Source of the DNA: Parasponia andersonii
Taxonomy: Eukaryota; Streptophyta; Magnoliopsida; Rosales; Cannabaceae
Assembly: GCA_002914805.1 (NCBI GenBank)
Contig: JXTB01000536.1
Coordinates: 148,694-212,693 of the forward strand
DNA length: 64,000 nt
Direction of reading: 5' to 3'
Positions 1-9,540 of the stretch are shown here, piece by piece. Position 1 is the first letter of the stretch, and every line of letters starts with the position of its first letter. The notes below the pieces were generated by a model that saw only the letters and a program-made list of their open reading frames with translations, was not told where the DNA came from and searched no databases. A program made the translations under genes and the position numbers.

Positions 1-686
1 TTTGATAGTTTCCAATTGCAATTTTGCTAGGTTGTCCCCATATTTCAGAATAAGGAGATCAAATTATATCGAACTAGCGATTCCTAGGCTAGTGTTATAG
101 AACGATGTAGATTATGTCACTAGTGCTCAAAAAAATCCGTCCCTAGTACTTGGAAGTGTGTAGACCATGTTTTACGTGAGGATTTTATCCCTCATGCTCG
201 GAAACATGAGGGGATCATGATCTTGTGCTATATTATTAGTTCTTTCTTTTTATCTTGTGAAATATACATTTTTCTTCTCTTGAAATTTATTTTTGCTTCT
301 TATTTGTGATACTTCTTGCACTGCTAACTCTATAGCATCTCAGTCATTTTGGGCATTTACTAGGTATTAGCATTACTAACCAATGTTGAGTTTTAAGGTC
401 AGATCACTAGAGGGTCCCAAATATAGGTAAAATTGATTTAGATTTTGATAGTTTCCAATTGCAATTTTGCTAGGTTGTCCCCATATTTCAGAATAAGGAG
501 ATCAAATTATATCGAACTAGCGATTCCTAGGCTAGTGTTATAGAACGATGTAGATTATGTCACTAGTGCTCAAAAAAATCCGTCCCTAGTACTTGGAAGT
601 GTGTAGACCATGTTTTACGTGAGGATTTTATCCCTCATGCTCGGAAACATGAGGGGATCATGATCTTGTGCTATATTATTAGTTCT
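1..686. repeat. 443-bp-period tandem duplication in the 3' region of element A
   Basis: Bases 1-243 recur at 444-686 with no difference that I can see. The sequence between them (244-443) is present once in the window, so the second unit is cut short or the array continues to the left. It lies beyond the integrase end of element A, where Tat elements carry a variable repeat-rich 3' untranslated region. The identity is striking beside the heavily mutated coding part, so either the duplication is recent or it is an assembly artefact. Confidence 0.85.
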
Positions 687-689
687 CTG

Positions 690-930
690 AAGCACAGAAG
701 GGTCGTCCCTAGTGCTCAGCACATTGAGAGATCTAGTCCCAAGTGCTCAACACATTGAGGGACCTACTATCCCTAGTGCTCGACAACACATTGAGAGATC
801 TATTATCCATGTACTCGGAAGCATATATCATTCCTAGTGCTCAGTACATTGAGGGATCTAGTCCCTAGTACTCAGCAGCACATTGAGAGATCTATTATCC
901 ATGTGCTCAGAAGCATATATATTTTCGTTT
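690..930. repeat. Short degenerate tandem repeats (CTAGTGCTC...CACATTGAG type)
   Basis: A motif close to CTAGTGCTCAGCACATTGAG followed by a GATCTA-like block occurs about five times, with a higher-order unit containing TATTATCCATGT. It follows the 443-bp duplication, whose units also contain CTAGTGCTC and ATGCTCGG blocks, so both probably come from one expanding array in the 3' untranslated region of element A. Confidence 0.75.
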
Positions 931-1083
931 TTATTACAAGGTTATTAGTCTTCTTCCCCCCCATTTTTCGGTTAACAGTTGAGTTTAAGTGAAAAATAAT
1001 AAACAATAATATAACTTTTTCATTACATACTTTCTTTATACAAAATTCAGCTATTGATAATACTTTCTTAGGTGTTCAGCATT

Positions 1084-2130
1084 CTATGGATGAGGTAGGC
1101 CATTGCCCACCATGTCCTGTAGTTTACAAGTTCCTGCTCGGATGATCTCGGTAACTAGGTAGGGTCCTTTGCACTTCGGTCGGAGCACTCCGGCTCCTAG
1201 CTTGGCGGTATTTAAGAACACACGCCTAAGCAAAAGATCACCAATCTTGAATGTTCGTACTCGGACCTTTGAATTGTAATATCGAGCGACTTGTGTTTGT
1301 GGACAACAATTCTTAAAAAGAGTCTCCTCCTTTTTCCCTTCAACCAGGACAAGATTTGTTGTCAGTCCTTCATCCATATCACCTTGTTCAAGGTCTTGGT
1401 TTTTATAGGCTTCAACCCTGTAACTTGGTATGCCGATCTCAGAAAGTATTACCACATTCGTGCTGAAAGCCAAGGAAAAAGGCATTTCCTTAGTTGCTGC
1501 TTTTTCTATCGTCTAATGAAATCGGGAAGCTCGTTCCTTTAGTCTCTCTAGCCTTTTCTTCAAGTTCTCCTTGATCATCTTGTTAACTGCTTCAACTTGC
1601 CAGTTCGACTGGGGGTGATTTGGGGAAGAAAATAGCTTATGAATCCCCCAACTTTGGCAAAACTGGCTTAGTCTCAGGTTGTCAAACTGCTTGCCATTAT
1701 CAGCTACTATCGATTAGGGGAGTCTAAACTGGTATATGATATTTTTGAAGATAAAATTCGTGTAATTTGCCTCAATGAGCTTCACCAATGGTTCTGCTTC
1801 AACCTATTTGATGAAATAGTTGATGGCAACAATCGCAAACTTTGCTTGTGCCTGGGCAGTGGGTAAAGGTCCAATCAAGTTTATCCCTCATTTTGCGAAG
1901 GGCCAGGAGCTTATGAATGGCGATAAGAGTTCTGGGTGCTCTTTTGTGTAGTGGGCAAACTATTGGCACTTGTCACATTTTTCCACCATTTCTTTCTAAT
2001 CTTTTATCATGGTCTGCCAGTGAAACCCCTATCTTAGAGGCTTATGAGCAAGTGACCTTGGCCCTGAGTGATTTCCACACCCCTCTTATGTATTTATTTT
2101 AGCACGTATTCGGCTTTGTCAGGTCAGACA
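1084..2130 (-). pseudogene. Element A integrase, degenerate
   Basis: Minus-strand frames between 2130 and 1084 read as a Ty3/gypsy integrase. The core shows VADNGKQFDN around the second catalytic aspartate, then a PNHPQSN-like block and VEAVNKMIKENL near the catalytic glutamate. The C-terminal part (1485-1084) has RTFKIGDLLLRRV and GPYLVTEI blocks and ends in LPHP, the usual end of Tat integrases before the LPHPWN-type tail. Stops and at least one frame change break it. Function in an intact element would be insertion of the cDNA into the host chromosome. It is inactive here. Confidence 0.75.
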
Positions 2131-2229
2131 TATCTCAGATATGAGGCTATATAACTACTTCTGTAAAGCTTATTTATAATGACAATGTATCAATTGGACT
2201 GGTACTTGATCATTCAAGCTTCATTTTTA

Positions 2230-2760
2230 TCGTCCGACAATTTGCCAATTTCCAAATAATCTTCGATTATATCTATCTATGAGGGGAGCTGGTCTATGCA
2301 CAAGGTCTGTTCATATTCTAGGGTGCTAGGCTCAGATAACGTCTTAATCAGTATCTATCTAAGAGAGTTATCAACGAGCCCTGAGATGAGTCGTGAGAAG
2401 CCGTCGGCCTCACCATTCTCAACTCTCGGCACCCTAGTAATCTCATAGCAAGTCATAGTTTCTAACCGTTCCTCCACTTTAGCACGATATTTGATCATGT
2501 TATCTCTTTTGGCTTGGTATTCCCCTTTTATCTGGTGTATGATCAGTTGTGAATCACTGAATATTTCGACACACTACACCTGGAGCTCTTTTGTCATTTT
2601 TAACCCAGCAATCAGTACCTTGTATTCAGCCTCATTATTTGAGGTGATGAAGTCGAGCCTCAAAGCATACTTGATCTTCTCTCCTTCCAGACGGATGAGA
2701 ACCAGACTTACTCCACTCCCGAACTTACAAGATGACTAGTCCATGTATAATTGCTAGACA
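2230..2760 (-). pseudogene. Element A second (archaeal-type) RNase H domain, degenerate
   Basis: The minus strand reads GVSLVLIRLEGEKIKYALRL followed by NNEAEYKVLIAGLKM and SDSQLIIHQIKGEYQAK. These are the catalytic-region blocks of the additional RNase H that Tat-lineage elements carry beside the usual one. The NNEAEY block holds the conserved glutamate and SDSQL a conserved aspartate. Stops interrupt the frame. A second RNase H is a lineage marker and supports the assignment of element A to Tat. Confidence 0.72.
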
Positions 2761-2989
2761 TGTTATTCGGGAGGCTTTTTTGATCTCTTTTTTGGTGACT
2801 TAGAGGTGCTTTCTTCATTGGGCATTTTTTCTACCTTGGTAGGATAAGTGAATTCGGCCACTAAATTGGCTAGCACATGCTCCTTGATAAAGGCTCTTGG
2901 GATAAACTCAATCTTAAATTCGTCGAGCTTGACAGTCCCTTTGGTCAAGTGGCTAAAGATATCAGGCTTCTGGAGAATTTACTTCAAGG

Positions 2990-3203
2990 GTGACTAGTCA
3001 AGACTCTAATAGTATGTGCTTAGAAGTATGGTCGGAGTTTCCTAGCGGATGTTATCAGAGCAAGACCTAGTTTCTCGATTTCTAGGTATCGAGTCTCAAC
3101 ATCAAGAAAGGACTTACTAATATAGTATATTGGTACTTGTGATCTCCCTTCCTCTCTGACAAGAACTCTGCTCACCACATTCTCTGACACTGCCAAGTAC
3201 AAT
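2990..3203 (-). pseudogene. Element A reverse-transcriptase-linked RNase H, degenerate
   Basis: The frame beginning just left of 3203 reads LYLAVSENVVSRVLVREEG, then IYYISKSFLDVETRYLEIEK and LALITSARKLRPYF. These are the start of the standard Ty3/gypsy RNase H that follows reverse transcriptase. The part that should precede it lies beyond 4912, because a solo LTR has been inserted exactly here; joining the two sides keeps the reading frame. Confidence 0.75.
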
Positions 3204-4912
3204 TGTGACACCAAATTAGTATAAAAACAATAACCAAAATTGATAGCAGCTCATCTAAAAATTATATCTCATTACTCACCAATCAATTTGACGTAAAATT
3301 TCATAACAATATTCTTTGCACAATATTTTACCATACAAAATTAAAAGAAATCACAAAATACACTTAAAAATAATATTTATGTATTTTTAGAATTTAAACA
3401 CATAATCTGTCAATTTCGTTTATTTTCCGACTAACATGTACAAAATAATTTATTTCTCCTACTATAAAAATATTTTAATACTGAAACTTTTAAAGACATA
3501 TTAGACATATAGAAATATAACTAGAAATTTTTATTGGCTTAAAAAGTGATGTTAACTAATTATTCATAATTTATAATCATCCTCTTATAAAACTGTCAGC
3601 ACCAAATCATAATAGTACACACAAAATTTAGAAAATCATGAACAATAATCCATTAAGAAATACTACCTATAAATGTTACAGAGATCATATAATATACTAT
3701 TTTATATGACGTATGGTAATCCATATGCATGATATTATATTATAAAATGGTATGTTTCAAAAGAACAAAATTTTATGATGAAATGATTTTTCTAAAAGTT
3801 TAATGAAAGATCTTGAAAAGTAAGATTTTAAAGAAATTAGTATGTGTCTATGTCTAAAGGGCTGAGTGGGCACTGGACGCAGGGGACTGGCGTACCCATC
3901 AAGGATAAATGATAATAGACTATATTAGGAATGTGCCTTATATGGTTTTGACTCCGAGGATGATAGGTTCTTTTTGGGATCATTAATGTGTGTGTGGCTA
4001 TATAAGCTAGGTGCACTCACTTTATACCTTTAATATGGTTCTTCTAAGGAGTCGATAGCAAAGTAAAAATTGGTTTAGCAATCGCAGCCCACTGGTTACC
4101 AAAAACTTAGGCATTACACTGAGCATTCTCAAGGATTAAAATGAAAAATCTTCAAAGTTATAAAAAGATCACAAAGAGGGCTGAGTGGGTACCGAACGCG
4201 GAGGACCGACGTACCCACCAAGGATAAATGATAATAGACTATATTAGGAATGTGCCCCATATGGTTTGGATTCCATGGACGATAGGCCTTTTTTAGGATC
4301 ATTAATGTGTGTGTGGTTGTATAGGTTAAGTACACTCACTTTATACCTTTAATATGGTTGTACTAAGGAGTCGGTAGTAAAGTAAAAATTGGTTTAACAA
4401 TCATGGCCCACTGATTACTAAAAACTTAGGCATTACATTGAGCGCTCCTAAGGATTAAAATGAAAAATCTTCAAAGTTATAAAAAGATAACAAAGAACAT
4501 ATTTTAGAAAATAACTAAAACATTCCTCATCAATTATATGTATTGTGATTTACTTACTGGGCTATTAGTTCATTATATCATTTAACATTTTTCAGGTGAT
4601 GAATAATAGCATATCGAATGGTAGTGATAAGGTGAATCGACGACATGGTAGTCTAGTAGTCTAGATTTAAATTGAATGAACCTTTTCTAGTTTTTATTTT
4701 CTGTAAATGATATTATATATTTTTAAAAGTTTTTATTTAGCTTATGTGACTTTCAAATTATTGTTAGTATTTTTCTTATGAATTTAACAGAGACTTTAAT
4801 GAGATATTTATTTTATAAAAAAAAATATATATATATACCACATTTTTTAAGTTTAAGAAATTCAATGATAACATCTCCTAATCTAATATCCTTGGACTAA
4901 GGTGGTGTTATA
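3204..4912. mobile_element. Solo LTR (chromovirus-like) nested in element A
   Basis: This 1.7-kb block separates two parts of element A that otherwise run together in frame. It begins TGTGACACC and ends GGTGTTATA, close to the TGTAACACC...GGTGTTACA termini of many large chromovirus LTRs with the final CA mutated to TA. The flanks ACAAT (3199-3203) and ACAAA (4913-4917) differ by one base and fit a 5-bp target duplication. No gag or pol is seen inside, so it is best read as a solo LTR left by LTR-LTR recombination. Strand is not determined. The exact ends are inferred from the disrupted frame. Confidence 0.65.
3859..4497. repeat. Two tandem copies of a 319-bp unit inside the solo LTR
   Basis: The unit starting GGGCTGAGTGGG at 3859 restarts at 4178, and the second copy ends near 4497 with the same AAAATCTTCAAAGTTAT block as the first. 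The copies differ at scattered positions, so the duplication is old or both have mutated freely. It makes the LTR about 0.3 kb longer than an unduplicated version would be. Confidence 0.85.
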
Positions 4913-5950
4913 ACAAAATTAGGCTTTCTCCGGGCACAGGCTTGCCCAGAGTCAGAATCGCTCCTAGATAGGCCTTGATTTCCTGGAAAGTCTTATTGCA
5001 TTTTTTCATCCATACTAAGTTTCTTCCCATTTTTAATGCTTGGAAGAATGGTCGACACTTACCTATTGAGCTATAAACCTACTCAGAGATGTGACCATGT
5101 CGGCCAAGCTTTGGATTTCCTTCGTAATTCTTGGGGAGCGGAGGTTGAGTGTGACCTGGACCTTTATAGGGTTTGCCTCAATGCCTCTGTGATTTATTAT
5201 GAATCCGAAAAACTTTCCAGACTCAACCCCAAATGCACATTTGACGAGGTTCAACCTCATTTTGTATTTCCTAAGGATACCAAATATCTCCTTTAGGTTA
5301 TCCACATGGTCGGCATTCTTAAGGCTTTTGACTAGCATATCATCAACATATACCTCTATCATTCTTCCGATCTATTTTTGGAACATCATGTTGGCCACCC
5401 TTTTATTTGTAGCTCCAGCATTCTTTAGCCCGAACGACATCATTGAGTAATAGTATAGGCCCTAGTCAGTCATGAAAAAGGTTTTTTCTTTGTTTTTTGG
5501 GCACATGCAGATCTAGTTGTAGCCTGAATAGGCATCTATAAAGCTCAGGAGCTTGTGTCTGGTTGTCATGTCTACTAGTGGGTCAAATCCTGATAGTGGA
5601 AAAGAGTCCTTTAGGCAAGCCTTGTTTAGATCTGTGAAATCTATACATACCCTCCATTTCCCATTCACCTTCTTTACCAAGACTATGTTGGCCAACTATT
5701 ACAGGTAGTTAACTTCTCTTATGAATCTAGTCTTGAGCAATTTTCTAACCTCCTCGTTAATCACTCTATACCTCTCAGGTTGAACTTTCTCCTTTTTTGG
5801 ATAATTAGTTTTGCGTGTTCGTTCACTTTCAATCGGTAGATGATTACTCCAGGGTCTATGCCAGGCACATCCTCATGTGACCAGGAAAATACATATTTAT
5901 ACTCTTTTAGAAAGTCTACGAGCTTCTTCTGGAGTACCCTTGGCAATCTA
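4913..5950 (-). pseudogene. Element A reverse transcriptase, degenerate
   Basis: Reading leftward, the minus strand gives VLVKKVNGKWRVCIDFTDLN, SFIDAYSGYN, then VYVDDMLVKS with the two catalytic aspartates intact, and CAFGVESGKFFGFIINHRG. These are the fingers, palm and thumb blocks of a Ty3/gypsy reverse transcriptase. Upstream (5946-5761) lies the linker block LKEYKYVFSWSHEDVPGIDP typical of Tat elements. Stops separate the pieces. The domain runs up to the solo LTR at 4912. Confidence 0.8.
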
Positions 5951-6283
5951 AACCCTATTCTAACTAATCACATTGGGCGTTGGTCCTCTATTTGGATAGA
6001 CTCTAAGTCCTTAATGAGTTCGACTCTTTTTTTCTTTTGCTCTTCTCGGGGGTCGAGGTCGCTAACGGTCTGCGCATCTTCAGGAATAAACCCCACATCA
6101 TCGACCTGGTAGATTGTGTACACCATTCACGCTTTCTGGTTGGCTTTTGTTGCCAAGGCATAACACTCTCGTACCGAGGTCTGGTCTCCCCTGATTACCC
6201 TAACCTCCTTTCGATTGGGAATTTCATCATGAGATGGAAGGTCGACATAACTACCTTTAACTTGTTTAAGGTTGGTCATCCAA

Positions 6284-6560
6284 TTATAGCGTTGTACGCC
6301 GACCTTGGTCCATGATAAGGAAATCCACTATTTGAGTGGTGGCAGCAGGCTTTTCCCCAAATGTTATGTGCAGTCTGATCACCCCTTCGAGATGGACACA
6401 TTCTTCCACAAACCTATATAATGGGGTCTTGGAAGGCCTCAGCACTCCCCCTCCCCCCCGTATGTTCATTTTTCAGTATGTTGGTGTGAAGAGTATGTCC
6501 GCCGAGCTACCCATGTTCACTAAAACCCGACAGACTCGACCACTGGCAATCTTGAGTACC
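6284..6560 (-). pseudogene. Element A aspartic protease, degenerate, catalytic Asp changed to Asn
   Basis: The frame reads CRVLVNMGSSADILFTPTY before a stop, then GVIRLHITFGEKP and IVDFLIMD. Retroelement proteases of this lineage have an aspartate in the position where this copy has asparagine (N in LVNMGSS). That change and the following stop mean no active polyprotein protease. Its place between gag and reverse transcriptase agrees with element order. Confidence 0.65.
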
Positions 6561-6899
6561 ACTACAAGAGCATTGTTGTGTAGGTGAATTAACCTCCTGG
6601 CCTCTTCCTCAATAAATGCAATTAGTGTCGATTATTGTTTAGATAGCTTGGCAACGTGCTCTGTCATGTTTACTTGGTGCCCGAATGCGACCTCTTGAGC
6701 AATTCTTACTTGCCCTCATTAAGTGTTAGCCGAGTTTCCTGCTACTAACCCTCCTGAGATAGTTCGTATCTCATGAGGTGTTCTATTATTATTATTGTTG
6801 GGACCTGCTTGCTCGCCTGCACCTGTGTTCCCTTAGGGAGAGAAGGCATAAGTTTGTTTATTTTGCTTGGCGACTATAGTCATATATTCCCTTAAGTAG

Positions 6900-8230
6900 C
6901 CCTGCTAGATCAACCATTTTATTTGATCCTTCAAGTATTGACACTCTGATGTTTTATGCCCCAGTTCTTTATGGAACCTGCAATACTTATTCATGTTTCT
7001 CTTTTCTAGGGGTACCCTCATCAGAAGTAGGGCCTTCAACATGTTCTTTCCTTCAATTTGTATAAGGATCTGCTCTTTCATTGTGTTCAGGGGCATGTAG
7101 TTCTGCTTAGGAGTAGTCATTTTATTCTAACTTAGGAGCAGGGGTTGAAGCTTGTTTATGCTGGGATGCTGCAAAGAGTTGCTAGAGGATGGTATATCTT
7201 GCTTATTTTTTTTGGTTGAGCTCCACTGGTCCTGCTTTAGGTTTTCACTCTTTTCCCTGACTTCCCACTTGTGCTGACCATTGGGGTAATGGTGCCTTCT
7301 TTTACTCTATTTCCTGAGCTTTCTTTTTGAATGCGGCGAGGTGGTAAGTCTCTTCTTGCTCATAAACTATACCAATTTCTAATATCACATCCTTTCCCGA
7401 GCAATGTTCAAGATTATTTCCTGGGTAACCCCCAGGCACTCAAGTACTGCATTACCAAACTGGGCGAGGTAGGATCTCAGGAACTCGCTTTCTCCTATTT
7501 TATGGTCTTAAGGTAACTCTAACCTTTCTGTTAGATCCTCGAGCCTAGGAATTGCAGTACGAATGCCTCACATAATGCTTCAAAATCTTTAATGGACTCA
7601 GCTTCCAGTCTGTCGTACAAGATTTGTGTCGAGCCTGTTAACATAAGCGGGAAGAATTACAGAATGTTACGGGATCAGCTTTAGCTATGGTCATCCAGGC
7701 CTTATAGTTTTGTACCTGATGGGCTGGGTCTCTCTTGCCATCGTACAAGGGTATGTTCGACATTTTGAAATGATAGGGAGGACATAAACATATTATTTCT
7801 GCTGGAAATGGAGACTTGGTTTCTTTTAGCATCATTTAGACATTTTAGTTAGCTTTCGCTCGGCTAAGATTTTATCCATCTTCCTTTTGAGAGCTTGGTA
7901 ACACTCGTCTCCATCTTCAATTCGTTGTTCGGGGGAGAGTTCGACCAGTGCTATTTGCAGAGTAGGTCCTATCTACGCTATAGTCTCAGAACCTTGTTGT
8001 GGTTAGGGGTAGTAAACCTGAGCTTCTCTCCTCCTATGGTTCAATCTTTTCCTAAGATCTATAGTCCCAAGGTGTTCAGATATTCTTGGAATATACGTGT
8101 CCATGTTATTTTTGAGGGCAAGTTGTTTGAATACAATCCTCCTAGTTCTTGAGCCGTAGGTCCTCTCATTCCCCAAAGCGACTGGTCCCCGTTGGATGCA
8201 TGAGACGCTGCTCGACGATGTCATCTATGC
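6900..8230 (-). pseudogene. Element A gag, degenerate
   Basis: Between 7835 and 7638 the minus strand reads PLYDGKRDPAHQVQNYKAWM, the start of the retrotransposon gag core, and at 7120-6905 it reads NKYCRFHKELGHKTSECQYL, the Cys/His block at the end of Tat gags. Positions 8224-8003 hold a charged, Arg-rich leading segment. Stops and frame changes separate these pieces. In an intact element this would be the capsid-forming protein. Confidence 0.7.
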
Positions 8231-8706
8231 TTTATCCTTCTTGGTACACGAGTATCGTCGCTTTCCTTAGATTTCCTTCGGTCAGATGTGATCTTGCCTC
8301 GCTATCCTCGTCCTTGTCTCTTTTGATAGGATTTTTCCTTCTGTCTTCTTGAAGAGGAGCCTTGTTTAGGGCGACAAGGATTAGATAGATAGCATTTTGG
8401 CTAACCACGTTCGCCAGGTGCTTAACAATCGAGGTGAGTTATTGGACCTACTCCCCAAGCCCATTCACTCTATCTCAGTAGGGTCGTGGTGGGTAAGGAG
8501 TGCCCACTTGGTCTTGAATTTGTTGAGGGGGAACAATATGTGCTCAGTCCTGCAAGTTGTATTATTGGTTATCTCTTTCGCAAGTGTTGGTCTAAGTATG
8601 GTCGACTATTCGCGACCTGGATAATCTACTCAACATTTTGAAGGTTGACTAGTATTTTTCAAAATTGTTGAAAGATGCTAGGTAGGGTACTGGTTTTTCA
8701 GCTAGG

Positions 8707-8730
8707 GCCCTTTTTCTAGCGCCAAAATAT
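8707..8730 (-). other. Primer-binding site of element A
   Basis: On the minus strand the sequence TTTTGGCGCTAGAAAAAGG lies directly inside the probable LTR end. A TGGCGC start is common for Tat-lineage primer sites, where a host tRNA 3' end would pair to start reverse transcription. The particular tRNA is not assigned. Confidence 0.55.
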
Positions 8731-9540
8731 TGGTGTGGATTTTGGTCTGTAAACCAACGTGCGCCATGTACCCTTGAGAGGTTCTTCCATAGAGAAAGCC
8801 AAAACCCAAATTTGATATAGGTGTGGTCCATACAACTTTAAAAAAGGTCATAGAGAGACTTTTTCACCAGCTTGCAATGGGTGATACTGGTATGGTACCT
8901 GCTAAATCTCTTCAGCAGAAAAGTAGTCAGTGACATATTTAGTAAGGTATTTAATGGAATAGTGAACCAGTAATAAATAATTGATAAAAAGAGAAAAGGC
9001 AGATAGGATAAATGAGGTTTTGAGGATTTATGGTGGCTTATTTCTTCTAGGTGATTATGAGACTATTTATAGTGACTTTGTGGTCCCCTAAAAGTTAAGG
9101 TTAATGTCCACATATCCTTGAAAACTAGAAAGGAATTCTACTTATCCAATCGTATAGTTATGAGTATGTGATTAGGCAGGTGTCATCCTCTCTCTAATTC
9201 ATGCCCTCCTCATTCTTCCTCTTGGTCAAAGTCATTATACAGATGATCGGCTATTTCTTGGTTCTTTGTTCTTTTGCTTAGGGTACCTGTGGTGCATGGT
9301 GTGAAATTCGATCAGGGCTATTTTCTATAATAGTGAACTTGTTCGTGCCATGGCTGAGCAGTTTTCCCCCTTAGTCTTGCTCGACTTTTTTTTTATGGCA
9401 GGGCGTAGCCATAACCCTTAGTCAGTTTGGTCAATTGATAGAGTACAAAGTCATTTTTGGTCAATACCATGATGTGTCGTTTACAACATGACGTACATAT
9501 CGTTTTCTGATTCGCTTGGAAAAATTATCCTCATCCTTCT
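8731..9540 (-). mobile_element. Probable 5' LTR of element A
   Basis: The stretch to the right of the primer site has no coding signal and begins with TG on the plus strand, as an LTR end should. It holds a TATTTATAG box near 9063. Its partner LTR is outside the window, so the right boundary is a guess. Confidence 0.4.

Larger units (their letters stand above)
1..9540 (-). mobile_element. Element A: decayed Tat-lineage Ty3/gypsy retrotransposon, 3' end beyond the window
   Basis: Read on the minus strand from right to left, the order is probable 5' LTR (about 8731-9540), primer site, gag, protease, reverse transcriptase, RNase H, a second RNase H, integrase and a 3' tandem-repeat region. This order, with two RNase H domains and a gag ending in a KYCRFHKELGH motif, is that of the Tat lineage of Ty3/gypsy. 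Every domain has stops or frameshifts, so nothing is expressed as a whole polyprotein. A solo LTR at 3204-4912 interrupts it between reverse transcriptase and RNase H. The 3' LTR is not in the window, so the element cannot be dated by LTR comparison. The outer edge of the 5' LTR near 9540 is only approximate. Confidence 0.8.
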
